This document shows positions 44,057 to 53,379 of a DNA stretch of 64,000 nt, piece by piece. The position numbers were made by a program, and so were the translations under genes. The number at the start of each line of letters is the position of its first letter. The stretch's first letter is position 1. Origin of the DNA: Streptomyces sp. NBC_01217 (GTDB lineage: Bacteria > Actinomycetota > Actinomycetes > Streptomycetales > Streptomycetaceae); assembly GCF_035994185.1 (NCBI RefSeq), contig NZ_CP108538.1, forward strand, positions 2,418,001 through 2,482,000. Reading direction: 5' to 3'. The notes below the pieces were generated by a model. That model worked only from the letters and a program-made list of their open reading frames with translations, was not told the DNA's origin and ran no database searches.

Positions 44057-45105
44057 CCGCGCTCCCAGAATGCAGGACCGACGGGCTCTTCGAAGTCACC
44101 GAGCGCCTCGAGGTTGCCCTCGCTGTTCACGCCGATCCGCAGCTGCGGAAGGGCGTGACCGGCCGGACCGAAGATGACGCGGGCGCCGTCGGAGAGGTCG
44201 AAGGTGGACTGGTGGCACGGGCAGAGCACGTGGTGCGTCTGCTGCTCGTACAGGCTGATCGGGCAGCCGACGTGGGTGCAGATCTTGGAGAAGGCCACGA
44301 TTCCCTCGTGGGCCCACTCGCGCTCGCGCGGGTCCTTGATGTTCTCCGGCTGGATGCGGATGATCATCAGGGCGGCCTTGGCGATCTGGTTCTGGAAGTC
44401 CTCGTCGTGCTCCTCCAGGCCCTCGGGCATGGCGAAGGTCAGCGAACCGACGGCGACGTCCTCGGGACGAAGCGGCTCCATCGTGTTCATGTTGATGAGC
44501 TGCTTGCCCTTGGCCCACAGGGTGTTGCGGAGCTTCTTCTCCGGCAGCGGACCGAGGTCGCGCAGCAGCACCACGCCGGAGAGCGGCACCAGGGCCAGCG
44601 CACCGAACAGGGTGTTGCGGATCAGCTTGCGCCGTCCGAACGCGGACTCCTCGGCACCTGCCGCGAAGTCCGCGAGGACCTTCGCCTTGACCTCGGGCTC
44701 GGCCTCGATGGCGTGCCGGTCGTCGGCGACCTCCACGTCGGACATCAGGGTGCGCGCCCAGTGGACGGCGCCTGCGCCGATGGTGAAGAGGGCCACGCCC
44801 AGGGTCAGACCCAGGGAGAAGTTGAGCGCGCTCACATGGCCGAAGGGCCAGATGTACACGATCTCGTCGACCGGGAAGATGACGTAGGAGGCGATGAAGC
44901 CGATCGTCGCCAGCATGGACAGCGTGAACATGAACGCGACGGCGCGCTCGGAGCGCTTCGCGGCCCGTTCGTCGATGTCCTGGATGCGCGGCTTGTGGGC
45001 CGGCAGCCCCGGGTCGGCGAACGGGTCGTCCGCGACCTTGACCGCGCCGTGCGCGGGGTCCTGCTCAGCGGGCAGGTTCTCGTCTGGAATCTCTTGGCTA
45101 CTCAT
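44053..45105 (-). CDS. qcrA: Cytochrome bc1 Rieske iron-sulfur subunit
   Basis: The 350-residue protein has three membrane segments (about 50-185), as in other actinobacterial Rieske proteins, and a C-terminal Rieske domain. The [2Fe-2S] ligands are in CTHVGC (276-281) and CPCH (295-298). It passes electrons from quinol to the cytochrome c subunit. It overlaps both qcrC and qcrB by 4 bp. Confidence 0.95.
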   Translation of the reverse strand: MSSQEIPDENLPAEQDPAHGAVKVADDPFADPGLPAHKPRIQDIDERAAKRSERAVAFMFTLSMLATIGFIASYVIFPVDEIVYIWPFGHVSALNFSLGLTLGVALFTIGAGAVHWARTLMSDVEVADDRHAIEAEPEVKAKVLADFAAGAEESAFGRRKLIRNTLFGALALVPLSGVVLLRDLGPLPEKKLRNTLWAKGKQLINMNTMEPLRPEDVAVGSLTFAMPEGLEEHDEDFQNQIAKAALMIIRIQPENIKDPREREWAHEGIVAFSKICTHVGCPISLYEQQTHHVLCPCHQSTFDLSDGARVIFGPAGHALPQLRIGVNSEGNLEALGDFEEPVGPAFWERG

Positions 45106-45911
45106 GACTTCTTGGCCTTAGCGGTGTGGGCCGCGACCCAAATGGCAACTGCGATCAGTGCGCCGAGCCCGAAGATCCAGGCGAACAAGCCCTCGCTGAC
45201 CGGCCCCAGGCCGCCCAGCTTGAGACCACCCGGGCTCTCCGACTGGGCGCTGTTCACGGTCTGGACGTAGGCGATGATGTCCCGCTTCTCCTGCTCGGGC
45301 AACGTCGTGTCCGGGAAGGACGGCATGCTCTGCGGGCCGGTCTGCATGGCCTCGTACATGTGCTTCGGGTCCACGCCTTCGAGGCTGGGCGCGTACTTGC
45401 CGTTCGTCAGCGCACCACCCTCACCGGTGAAGTTGTGGCACTGCGCGCAGTTGGTACGGAACAGGTCGCCACCCTTGGCGATGTCCGCACCGTCAGGGCT
45501 GACCTGGCTCTTGCTCGGAACGATCGGACCGGCGCCGAGCGACGCGACGTACGCCGCGAGCTGGTCGATCTCGGCCTGGTTGTAGATGACCTTCTTCTTC
45601 GGCACCTGGGCGCCCGGCTGCTGTGCCGGCATACGGCCCGTACCGACCTGGAAGTCCACGGCGGCGGAGCCCACGCCGACCAGGCTCGGCCCGTCGGAGG
45701 TGCCCTGACCGCCGGTTCCGTGGCAGCTGGCGCAACCGACGGAGTACAGCTTCTTGCCCTCGTCGATGGCGAGGGACTGGGCGGTTTCGTCGGCCTGCGC
45801 CTTACTCGCGGGCGCAAACGCGGCGTACAGCCCCCCAGTGGCCGCCAGCGCGAGGAGTAGTACGACGACCGCCGCCAACGGATGGCGTCGTCGTGCGGAG
45901 AGCTTTTTCAC
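45102..45911 (-). CDS. qcrC: Cytochrome bc1 diheme cytochrome c subunit
   Basis: The 269-residue protein has an N-terminal membrane segment (about 12-32), two heme c motifs CASCH (60-64) and CAQCH (155-159), and a C-terminal membrane anchor (about 240-262). The two covalent hemes replace a soluble cytochrome c and hand electrons directly to the aa3 oxidase. It is the second gene of ctaE-qcrCAB. Confidence 0.95.
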   Translation of the reverse strand: MKKLSARRRHPLAAVVVLLLALAATGGLYAAFAPASKAQADETAQSLAIDEGKKLYSVGCASCHGTGGQGTSDGPSLVGVGSAAVDFQVGTGRMPAQQPGAQVPKKKVIYNQAEIDQLAAYVASLGAGPIVPSKSQVSPDGADIAKGGDLFRTNCAQCHNFTGEGGALTNGKYAPSLEGVDPKHMYEAMQTGPQSMPSFPDTTLPEQEKRDIIAYVQTVNSAQSESPGGLKLGGLGPVSEGLFAWIFGLGALIAVAIWVAAHTAKAKKS

Positions 45912-45973
45912 GGATTACCCCGGTGTCAGGATCTTCTGCGTCGATGCTGGATGTGGTTCGGGTTCAGGCCCGG

Positions 45974-46594
45974 TTACTTGATCATGTAGATCGTGGCGAA
46001 GAGGCCGATCCACACGACATCGACGAAGTGCCAGTAATAGGACACGACGATGGCTGCGGTCGCCTGTTCGTGGGTGAACCTCTTGGCTGCGTACGTCCTG
46101 CCGAGAACGAACAGGAAGGCGATGAGACCGCCTGTCACGTGCAGCCCGTGGAAGCCGGTCGTCAGATAGAACACCGAGCCGTACGGGTCCGAGGACAGCG
46201 AGAGGCCGTCCTTCTTCACCAGCTCGGTGTACTCGAAGACCTGGCCTCCGATGAAGATCGCACCCATCACGAAAGTGATCACGAACCAGGCGCGGAGCTT
46301 CTTCACGTCGCCCCGCTCCGCGGCGAAGACGCCGAGCTGGCAGGTGAGTGAGGAGAGCACCAGGATCGTGGTGTTCGTCGCGGAGAACGGGAAGTTCAGG
46401 GCCGAAGCCATTTCCTTCCAGTGATCCGGTCCCGTCACCGATCGCAGGGTGAAGTACATCGCGAAGAGGGCCGCGAAGAACATCAGCTCGGAACTCAACC
46501 AGATGATGGTTCCGACGCTGGTGAGGTTCGGTCGATTGACCGACGGGTGCGCGTGCCCGGTTTCTACTGTCGTTGCTGTCGCCACGACCGACAT
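45974..46594 (-). CDS. ctaE: Cytochrome c oxidase subunit III
   Basis: The 206-residue protein has five membrane segments with [32 protein letters not shown] [16 protein letters not shown] and [14 protein letters not shown], typical of the short subunit III. It is the first gene of the ctaE-qcrCAB operon, 62 bp upstream of qcrC. In M. tuberculosis the order is the same. Confidence 0.95.
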   Translation of the reverse strand: MSVVATATTVETGHAHPSVNRPNLTSVGTIIWLSSELMFFAALFAMYFTLRSVTGPDHWKEMASALNFPFSATNTTILVLSSLTCQLGVFAAERGDVKKLRAWFVITFVMGAIFIGGQVFEYTELVKKDGLSLSSDPYGSVFYLTTGFHGLHVTGGLIAFLFVLGRTYAAKRFTHEQATAAIVVSYYWHFVDVVWIGLFATIYMIK

Positions 46595-46631
46595 TATGTC
46601 GGTCCCTTATCCCGCCCTCACTCCGGGGGGT

Positions 46632-46672
46632 GCCGTTCGGTGTGTCAACAGGGTGTGCCCTCCCCGAACGGC
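46632..46672. promoter_or_regulatory. 9-bp inverted repeat in the ctaE/receiver divergent promoter
   Basis: GCCGTTCGG (46632-46640) and CCGAACGGC (46664-46672) are perfect complements 23 bp apart in the 187-bp gap between divergent ctaE and the receiver gene. They could be operator halves or a structured leader. Not recognised as any known motif. Confidence 0.4.
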
Positions 46673-46781
46673 CCATGAATCCGCTGTCCGGAGCGGTACT
46701 GACAGGCCATCGGGCGGAGTACGATCCGCGCATCGGTTCATGCCCGGAAAGCCCCGAAGACACAGATGTCACGGAGGAACA

Positions 46782-47183
46782 ATGCAGCCGACCGCCACGG
46801 TCCTGGTCTACAGCGACGACGCCAACACCCGTGAGCAGGTGAGGCTGGCAGCCGGGCGCAGGCCCGCGGCCGACGTGCCGCCGGTGGAGTTCCTGGAGTG
46901 CGCCACCCTGCCCGCCGTCCTGGAGGCGCTGGACAACGGCGGCATCGACGTCTGTGTGCTGGACGGCGAGACGGCGCCCGCGGGCGGCATGGGCGTCTGC
47001 CGGCAGATCAAGGACGAGATCTTCCACTGCCCACCCGTACTGCTGCTGATCGGGCGCCCGCAGGACGCCTGGCTGGCCACCTGGAGCCGTGCGGACGCCG
47101 CGGTGGCCCTGCCGGTCGAACCGGTCGAGTTCGCGGACGCCCTGGCCGCTCTGCTGCGCAGCAGGGACTGCGTGGACGCCTGA
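46782..47183 (+). CDS. Stand-alone receiver-like protein with degenerate active site
   Basis: The 133-residue protein has the receiver-domain pattern with acidic VYSDDANT near the N-terminus and the phosphoacceptor-like Asp in VCVLDGETAPAGG. The conserved Ser/Thr and the Lys are not evident (VLLLIGRPQD, AVALPVEPVEF), so ordinary phosphorylation-driven switching is doubtful. No output domain and no kinase partner adjoin. ACGGAGGAACA before the ATG gives a clear ribosome-binding site. The gene diverges from ctaE-qcrCAB and converges on the L,D-transpeptidase gene. Confidence 0.82.
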   Translation: MQPTATVLVYSDDANTREQVRLAAGRRPAADVPPVEFLECATLPAVLEALDNGGIDVCVLDGETAPAGGMGVCRQIKDEIFHCPPVLLLIGRPQDAWLATWSRADAAVALPVEPVEFADALAALLRSRDCVDA

Positions 47184-47199
47184 GACCTGCCGCGCTTTC

Positions 47200-47225
47200 G
47201 CGGGACCTTCCTTCCGCGGTCCCGC
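47200..47225. terminator. Terminator between receiver and L,D-transpeptidase genes
   Basis: GCGGGACC and GGTCCCGC are perfect 8-bp arms with a 10-nt pyrimidine-rich loop between two convergent stops. Confidence 0.7.
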
Positions 47226-47249
47226 TGAGGGGCGCACTCCCCGGACCGG

Positions 47250-48512
47250 TCAGACCTCGGGCCGCAGTCGCGCCGCCTGGAACATGTCCGTGCGGTCCGG
47301 GGCGGCGCTCTTCTGCAGGGCGCTGCCCTTCTGCCATTCGGCCCAGGGCAGGTTCCAGTCGCCGAAGCCGTTGTCGAACGGCGTCATCATCTCGCCCTGG
47401 CTGCCGACGACCTGGACGATGTCGCCCGGGCGCACGGTGTTGTAGAACCACTCGGCCATGCTGGTGCTCATGCCCGTACAGCCGTGGCTGACGTTCTCGT
47501 ACCCCTGCGAACCGACGGACCAGGGGGCGGCGTGCACGTACTCACCGCTCCAGGTGACGCGGGTCGCGTAGTGGACCATCAGGTCGTAACCGTCGGAGGA
47601 GTCCTCCGAGATGCCGATGGTCTCACCGCGCATACGTACGGAGCCCTCCTTGGCCAGCACGACCTTGACGCCGTTTCGGGTGGAGAAACCGGGCTTGCCC
47701 GTGGTCACCGGAATGGTGTTGATCACTTTCCCGTCGCGCTTGACCGTCATCGTGTGCGCGGCGGCGTCGGTGAGGGCCTCGACGCGCTCGCCCGTGGTGA
47801 GCTTCAGCGCCTTCGCGGGGGCTCCGTAGAGCGCGTCGGCGACCTTGATGCCCGTCAGGCCGCTGGTGACGTCGATGGTGGCCTTGGCGGGCCAGTACTC
47901 CTTCGGGCGGTAGTGCAGGATCTTGTCGTCGACCCAGTACCAGGAGCCGGTCACGGCGGGCGTGGCGCGGACCCGCAGGGCGCGCTCCACGATGGCCCTG
48001 GACGCCTTGTCCTTGACCGGGACGCTGAGTTGCGCCGTGATGGGCTGCCCGACGCCGTAGGTGCCCGCCTCGGGGCCGAAGGTGACCTTCAGGAGCTTCT
48101 TCGCCTTGACGGCGGCGGTCTCGAAGGAGAGCGTACGGACGCCCGGGGCGCCGTCGTCGTCCTCCATGCTGACCCGGACGGTGTAGCGGGCGCCTGCGGC
48201 GAGCGGGGCGGTGGAGTGCCAGCGTGTCCCGTCGGCGTCCAGCTCGCCCGCCAGGTGGCGTCCGGTCGAGTCCACTGCCGACACGTCCGTGATCCGGCCG
48301 TCGTCGCCGTCGACACCGACTTCGAGCGGCTTGTCGGAATCGGCCTTCTCGTCGCCCTCGGGGACGTTGAACGAGATCTCGTCCGCCGCATCGTATGGTT
48401 TCGCCGCGAGTGGGTGGCCGTTCGGCCCCCCACAGGCGGTCACACCAGCGACCAGGGTCACGACCAGCAGAGTGCAGCTCACTACGGGGCGGAAGCGCGG
48501 CGTGTGGTTCAT
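47250..48512 (-). CDS. L,D-transpeptidase lipoprotein (YkuD domain)
   Basis: The 420-residue protein has a signal peptide with the lipobox VAGVTAC (Cys27), two immunoglobulin-like modules (about 45-240) and a C-terminal YkuD domain with HAAPWSVGSQGYENVSHGCTGMS, containing the catalytic His and Cys. It makes 3-3 peptidoglycan cross-links, the LdtMt2 architecture of actinobacteria. ATG at 48512 is preferred; a GTG two codons upstream is possible. Confidence 0.93.
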   Translation of the reverse strand: MNHTPRFRPVVSCTLLVVTLVAGVTACGGPNGHPLAAKPYDAADEISFNVPEGDEKADSDKPLEVGVDGDDGRITDVSAVDSTGRHLAGELDADGTRWHSTAPLAAGARYTVRVSMEDDDGAPGVRTLSFETAAVKAKKLLKVTFGPEAGTYGVGQPITAQLSVPVKDKASRAIVERALRVRATPAVTGSWYWVDDKILHYRPKEYWPAKATIDVTSGLTGIKVADALYGAPAKALKLTTGERVEALTDAAAHTMTVKRDGKVINTIPVTTGKPGFSTRNGVKVVLAKEGSVRMRGETIGISEDSSDGYDLMVHYATRVTWSGEYVHAAPWSVGSQGYENVSHGCTGMSTSMAEWFYNTVRPGDIVQVVGSQGEMMTPFDNGFGDWNLPWAEWQKGSALQKSAAPDRTDMFQAARLRPEV

Positions 48513-48630
48513 GAACACACGCTATGAAGATTCATCCCTTTTAGCGCGCAATACGACTGCAAACGGGGGACCCGCGCTTCTCTCGGTGGAGAAGCACAGG
48601 CCCCCCGTCAGGTGGAGCGGTGACGCTGTG

Positions 48631-49029
48631 TCACTGGGTGCGGTTCTCACCGCGGTAGTACTCGAAGACCCAGCCGAACAGACCGATCAGGATGATCGGG
48701 GCCGAGAAGTAGAGCAGCCACCAGCCGAAGATGATGCCCAGGAAGGCGAGGGCGCCGCCGAAGGCCAGCGAGAGCGGCTGCCAGCTGTGCGGGGAGAAGA
48801 ACCCCACCTCGCCGGCCTCGTCCGCGACATCGGCCTCCTTGTTGTCCTGGGCCATGGCGTCGACCCGCTTGGCCGTGAAGGCCAGGTAGAAGCCGATCAT
48901 CACGCTCAGGCCGAAGCCCAGGACCAGCGCGGTGGTACCGGCCGGCTCCTTCGACCACACGCCGTACGTGATGGCCATGGCGAGGATGAAGACGCTCAGC
49001 CAGAGGAACATCTTGCCCTGGATCTTCAC
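48631..49029 (-). CDS. ctaF: Cytochrome c oxidase subunit IV (actinobacterial)
   Basis: The 132-residue protein has four membrane segments (about 8-25, 30-50, 80-97, 100-120). It matches the actinobacterial-specific oxidase subunit 4, with [17 protein letters not shown] and [18 protein letters not shown]. It is the third gene of ctaC-ctaD-ctaF and overlaps ctaD by 4 bp. Confidence 0.92.
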   Translation of the reverse strand: MKIQGKMFLWLSVFILAMAITYGVWSKEPAGTTALVLGFGLSVMIGFYLAFTAKRVDAMAQDNKEADVADEAGEVGFFSPHSWQPLSLAFGGALAFLGIIFGWWLLYFSAPIILIGLFGWVFEYYRGENRTQ

Positions 49030-50762
49030 TTGCCTGCCTCCTTGCCACCGGCGAGGGCCTTGTCATCCGCGAACTGGTGCTCCAGCTGCTCGAGCGCCGA
49101 GATCTCCGGGTGATGCAGGTCGAACGCCGGGGATTCGGAACGGATCCGCGGCAGGGTGAGGAAGTTGTGCCGCGGCGGCGGGCAGGAGGTCGCCCACTCC
49201 AGCGAGCGGCCGTAGCCCCACGGGTCGTCGACCTCGACCTTCTTGCCGTACTTGGCGGTCTTCCACACGTTGTAGAAGAACGGCAGCATCGACAGGCCGA
49301 GCAGGAACGAGGAGATCGTCGAGATCGTGTTCAGCGCGGTGAAGCCGTCCGCCGCGAGGTAGTCCGCGTAGCGGCGGGGCATGCCCTCGGCACCCAGCCA
49401 GTGCTGTACCAGGAACGTGCCGTGGAAGCCCACGAACAGCGTCCAGAACGTGATCTTGCCGAGCCGCTCGTCCAGCATCTTGCCGGTGAACTTCGGCCAC
49501 CAGAAGTGGAATCCGGCGAACATCGCGAAGACCACGGTGCCGAAGATGACGTAGTGGAAGTGCGCGACGACGAAGTACGAGTCCGAGACGTGGAAGTCCA
49601 TCGGGGGCGATGCCAGGATCACGCCGGTCAGGCCACCGAAGGTGAAGGTGACCAGGAAGCCGACGGCCCAGAGCATCGGTGTCTCGAAGGACAACGACCC
49701 CTTCCACATCGTGCCGATCCAGTTGAAGAACTTCACACCGGTCGGTACCGCGATGAGGAAGGTCATGAACGAGAAGAACGGCAGCAGCACACCGCCGGTG
49801 ACGTACATGTGGTGCGCCCACACGGTCACCGAGAGGCCCGCGATGGCGATCGTCGCGCTGATCAGACCGATGTAGCCGAACATCGGCTTGCGGCTGAACA
49901 CCGGGATCACTTCGGAAATGATTCCGAAGAACGGCAAGGCGATGATGTACACCTCTGGATGGCCGAAGAACCAGAAGAGGTGTTGCCAGAGCAATGCGCC
50001 GCCATTGGCCGCGTCGAATACATGCGCACCGAACTTGCGGTCCGCCTCCAGCGCGAAGAGCGCGGCGGCGAGGACCGGGAAGGCCAGCAGGACCAGCACA
50101 CCGGTCAGCAGGACGTTCCAGACGAAGATCGGCATGCGGAACATCGTCATGCCGGGGGCGCGCATGCAGATGATCGTGGTGATGAAGTTGACCGAACCGA
50201 GGATCGTGCCGAAGCCGGAGAAGGCCAGACCCATGATCCACATGTCGGCGCCGACACCCGGCGAACGGACGGCGTCCGAGAGCGGGGAGTAGGCGAACCA
50301 GCCGAAGTCGGCCGCACCCTGCGGGGTGAGGAAGCCGGCCACCGCGATCAGCGAGCCGAAGAGGTACAGCCAGTACGCGAACATGTTCAGCCGCGGGAAC
50401 GCCACATCGGGCGCGCCGATCTGCAGCGGCATGATCCAGTTCGCGAATCCGGCGAACAGCGGCGTCGCGAACATCAGCAGCATGATCGTGCCGTGCATCG
50501 TGAACGCCTGGTTGAACTGCTCGTTCGACATGATCTGCGTGCCGGGACGGGCCAGCTCGGCGCGCATGAAGAGCGCCATCAGACCGCCGATGATGAAGAA
50601 CGCGAACGATGTGACCAGGTACATCGTGCCGATCGTCTTGTGGTCAGTGGTGGTCAACCACTTGATGACGACGTTTCCCGGCTGCTTCCGCCGGACCGGC
50701 AGCTCGTCCTCGTACGAGTCGTCTGCTGCCGCGGCACCCTGAGGTTCGTTGAGGATGCTCAC
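49026..50762 (-). CDS. ctaD: Cytochrome c oxidase subunit I
   Basis: The 578-residue catalytic subunit has 12 membrane segments. Heme a and CuB ligands are visible: TMHGTIMLL, the HPEVYI with Tyr-His cross-link region in [15 protein letters not shown], the CuB histidines in [10 protein letters not shown], and [10 protein letters not shown] for heme a3/a. It overlaps ctaC and ctaF by 4 bp on each side, so this is a tight operon. In M. tuberculosis ctaD is elsewhere in the genome. Confidence 0.96.
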   Translation of the reverse strand: MSILNEPQGAAAADDSYEDELPVRRKQPGNVVIKWLTTTDHKTIGTMYLVTSFAFFIIGGLMALFMRAELARPGTQIMSNEQFNQAFTMHGTIMLLMFATPLFAGFANWIMPLQIGAPDVAFPRLNMFAYWLYLFGSLIAVAGFLTPQGAADFGWFAYSPLSDAVRSPGVGADMWIMGLAFSGFGTILGSVNFITTIICMRAPGMTMFRMPIFVWNVLLTGVLVLLAFPVLAAALFALEADRKFGAHVFDAANGGALLWQHLFWFFGHPEVYIIALPFFGIISEVIPVFSRKPMFGYIGLISATIAIAGLSVTVWAHHMYVTGGVLLPFFSFMTFLIAVPTGVKFFNWIGTMWKGSLSFETPMLWAVGFLVTFTFGGLTGVILASPPMDFHVSDSYFVVAHFHYVIFGTVVFAMFAGFHFWWPKFTGKMLDERLGKITFWTLFVGFHGTFLVQHWLGAEGMPRRYADYLAADGFTALNTISTISSFLLGLSMLPFFYNVWKTAKYGKKVEVDDPWGYGRSLEWATSCPPPRHNFLTLPRIRSESPAFDLHHPEISALEQLEHQFADDKALAGGKEAGK

Positions 50763-51721
50763 AGTTTGTTCGTCTCCGCATTCCTGGCCGGGTCAGTCTG
50801 CTTGATACCGGCCGGCACGTAGCCCGTCTGGCCCTTCTTCGCCAGCTCCTTGAGGTGCGCCTGGTAGCGCTCCGGGGAGACGACCTTGACGTTGAAGAGC
50901 ATCCGGGAGTGGTCGACGCCGCAGAGTTCGGCGCACTTGCCCATGAAGGTGCCCTCCTGGTTGGGAGTCACCTCGAAGGCGTTGGCGTGGCCCGGAATGA
51001 CGTCCTGCTTCATGAGGAACGGCACCACCCAGAAGGAGTGGATGACGTCACGCGAAGTCAGAATGAAGCGGACCTTCTCGCCCTTCGGCAGCCACAGGGT
51101 CGGCCCGGGGTTGCCGTTCTGCGGGTTCTCGGTTCCCGGGATGCCGAAGTCGTAGACGCCTTCCGCTCCCTTGGGGAATTGATCCCGGTACCTGTCCGGG
51201 ATGGCATCGAGTTCCTTGGGGATCTTGTTGCCCGTGGCAACGGAGCCGTCCACGTTCTCGATGTAGTTGAAGCCCCAGCTCCACTGGTAGCCGACCACGT
51301 TGATGGTGTGGGCGGGCTTCGGGGAGAGCGAGAGGAGCTTCGTCTCATCGCGCGCGGTGAAGTAGAACAACACCGAGACGATGATCAGGGGGACCACGGT
51401 GTACAGCGCCTCGATGGGCATGTTGTACCTGGTCTGCGTAGGAACCTCGACCTTGGTGCGGCTGCGCCGGTGGAACATGACGCTCCACAGGATCAGGCCC
51501 CAGACCAGCACACCCGTGGCGAGCGCTGCCGCCCACGAGCCCTGCCAGAGGGAAAGGATCCTTGGTGCCTCTTCCGTTACCGGCGTGGGCATACCAAGGC
51601 GGGGGAAGTCCTTGTATGTGCAACCGGTTGCGGTCGCCAGGATCAGGCCCGCAGTCAGCACCTGCGGCAGCTTCCGCCGCATCGGGCGCCGCGACGAGCG
51701 GTCGGAGCCGTTGGGACTCAC
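50759..51721 (-). CDS. ctaC: Cytochrome c oxidase subunit II
   Basis: The 320-residue protein is exported and lipidated (lipobox ATATGC, Cys34), with two membrane helices (about 60-85 and 105-125) and an extracytoplasmic cupredoxin domain. The CuA site is complete: His in RDVIHSFWV, then [12 protein letters not shown]. The aromatic electron-entry patch is [10 protein letters not shown]. First gene of ctaC-ctaD-ctaF; GTG start. A TAGGGT and an 8-bp inverted repeat lie upstream. Confidence 0.95.
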   Translation of the reverse strand: MSPNGSDRSSRRPMRRKLPQVLTAGLILATATGCTYKDFPRLGMPTPVTEEAPRILSLWQGSWAAALATGVLVWGLILWSVMFHRRSRTKVEVPTQTRYNMPIEALYTVVPLIIVSVLFYFTARDETKLLSLSPKPAHTINVVGYQWSWGFNYIENVDGSVATGNKIPKELDAIPDRYRDQFPKGAEGVYDFGIPGTENPQNGNPGPTLWLPKGEKVRFILTSRDVIHSFWVVPFLMKQDVIPGHANAFEVTPNQEGTFMGKCAELCGVDHSRMLFNVKVVSPERYQAHLKELAKKGQTGYVPAGIKQTDPARNAETNKL

Positions 51722-51800
51722 GTAGCGCCTTCCCGAGAGTCTCGCCCGCGCGGTCGGCGCGGCCGTCTCTCGTGGTCGGTCGCCGCCCTGACGCGGGCAG

Positions 51801-51829
51801 GGGTTTGGATGTTTATGCGGACCAAACCC
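51801..51829. promoter_or_regulatory. 8-bp inverted repeat in the ctaC promoter region
   Basis: GGGTTTGG and CCAAACCC (51801-51808, 51822-51829) are perfect arms 13 bp apart. On the minus strand TAGGGT overlaps the upstream arm and may be the -10 box of ctaC. The repeat could be an operator or a leader stem. Regulator unknown. Confidence 0.4.
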
Positions 51830-51969
51830 TACTGGACGCTATTTGGGGTCGCGCGGGGAGGGTGCCCAACGCGCCGTCCGGCACCCCGAAGGGGTGGAAC
51901 ACGGGCCTCCGGCCGTCATCTGACGCCCCCTCTCCTGGCCTCGCGGACGGCTCGCGCCCGGGTGCGGGC

Positions 51970-51975
51970 TAGCGT
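51970..51975 (+). promoter_or_regulatory. Putative -10 box of leaderless desulfurase gene
   Basis: TAGCGT ends 6 nt before the GTG at 51982 with no Shine-Dalgarno between them. Confidence 0.55.
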
Positions 51976-51981
51976 GGCCGT

Positions 51982-53364
51982 GTGCCCTACTTCGATGCCG
52001 CTTCCTCCGCTCCCCTGCACCCCGTCGCCCGCCAGGCGCTGCTTGCCGCGCTGGACGAGGGGTGGGCCGACCCGGCCAGGCTCTACCGCGAGGGGCGGCG
52101 GGCCCGGCTGCTGCTGGACGCGGCCCGGGAGGCCGCCGCGGAGGCCGTCGGGTGCCGTCCGGACGAGCTCACATTCACTCCTTCGGGGACGCGGTCGGTG
52201 CACTCCGGAATTTCCGGCGCGCTCGCGGGGCGTCGGCGTGTCGGCCGCCACCTGGTCGTCTCCGCGGTCGAGCACTCGTCCGTGCTCCATTCGGCCGCCG
52301 CCCATGAGGCGCAGGGCGGATCGGTCTCCGAGGTCGCGGTGGACCGGTCGGGGGCGGTGAGTGCGGCGGCGTACGCGGACGCGCTGCGCGAGGACACGGC
52401 GCTGGCCTGTCTGCAGTCCGCCAATCACGAGGTCGGCACCGAGCAGCCGGTGGCCGAGGTGGCGGAGGCCTGCCGGGCGGCGGGGGTGCCGCTGCTGGTC
52501 GACGCCGCGCAGTCGCTGGGCTGGGGGCCGGTGCCGGAGGGCTGGTCGCTGCTGGCGGCCAGCGCGCACAAGTGGGGCGGGCCCTCGGGGGTCGGGCTGC
52601 TGGCGGTGCGCAAGGGGGTGCGGTTCGCGGTCCAAGGACCGGCCGACGAGCGGGAGTCGGGGCGGGCGGCCGGGTTCGAGAACCTTCCGGCGATCGTGGC
52701 CGCGGCGGCGTCGCTGCGGGCGGTGCGGGCACAGGCCGCGGCGGAGTCCGTACGGCTGCGGGCTCTGGTGGACCGGATCAGGGCCCGGGTGCCGCAGCTG
52801 GTGAGTGATGTGGAGGTGGTCGGTGATCCGGTGCGGCGGCTGCCGCATCTGGTGACCTTCTCCTGTCTCTATGTCGACGGGGAGACACTGCTCCATGAAC
52901 TGGACCGGGCCGGGTTCTCCGTATCGTCCGGTTCGTCCTGCACCAGCAGCACGTTGACACCGAGCCATGTGCTCAAGGCGATGGGGGTGCTGTCGGAGGG
53001 GAACGTACGGGTGTCGCTGCCGGCCGGCACCACGGACGAGGAGGTCGACCGCTTCCTGGACGCGCTGCCTCCGGTGGTGGCGGAGGTACGGGAGAGGCTG
53101 GGGGCGCCCGTTCCGGCGCCGCCCGTCCCCGCAGCGGCCGCGTCCCTGGTGGTCGACGCCCTCGGGAAGCGTTGCCCGATCCCCGTGATCGAGCTCGCGA
53201 AGGTGATCGGGGAGGTGCCGCTGGGCGGGACGGTGACCGTGCTCTCCGACGACGAGGCGGCGCGGCTGGACATCCCGGCCTGGTGCGCGATGCGCGAGCA
53301 GGAGTACGTGGGCGAGGAGCCGGCGGACCGTGGCTCGGCCTATGTGGTCCGCCGGCTGACCTGA
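51982..53364 (+). CDS. Cysteine desulfurase fused to a TusA-like sulfur-carrier domain
   Basis: The 460-residue protein joins a NifS/IscS-type desulfurase (about 1-380) to a C-terminal TusA/SirA domain (about 390-460). The desulfurase has DAASSAPLHP, SAVEHSSV, the PLP lysine in SAHKWGGPSG and the persulfide Cys in SSGSSCTSSTLTPSHVL. The TusA part has the CPxP motif in ALGKRCPIPVIELAK, where the Cys accepts sulfur. Fusion would allow direct relay of sulfur from cysteine to the carrier for tRNA thiolation or cofactor use. Probably leaderless, GTG start. Confidence 0.9.
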   Translation: MPYFDAASSAPLHPVARQALLAALDEGWADPARLYREGRRARLLLDAAREAAAEAVGCRPDELTFTPSGTRSVHSGISGALAGRRRVGRHLVVSAVEHSSVLHSAAAHEAQGGSVSEVAVDRSGAVSAAAYADALREDTALACLQSANHEVGTEQPVAEVAEACRAAGVPLLVDAAQSLGWGPVPEGWSLLAASAHKWGGPSGVGLLAVRKGVRFAVQGPADERESGRAAGFENLPAIVAAAASLRAVRAQAAAESVRLRALVDRIRARVPQLVSDVEVVGDPVRRLPHLVTFSCLYVDGETLLHELDRAGFSVSSGSSCTSSTLTPSHVLKAMGVLSEGNVRVSLPAGTTDEEVDRFLDALPPVVAEVRERLGAPVPAPPVPAAAASLVVDALGKRCPIPVIELAKVIGEVPLGGTVTVLSDDEAARLDIPAWCAMREQEYVGEEPADRGSAYVVRRLT

Positions 53365-53379
53365 GGTTCTGCTTCCGGA

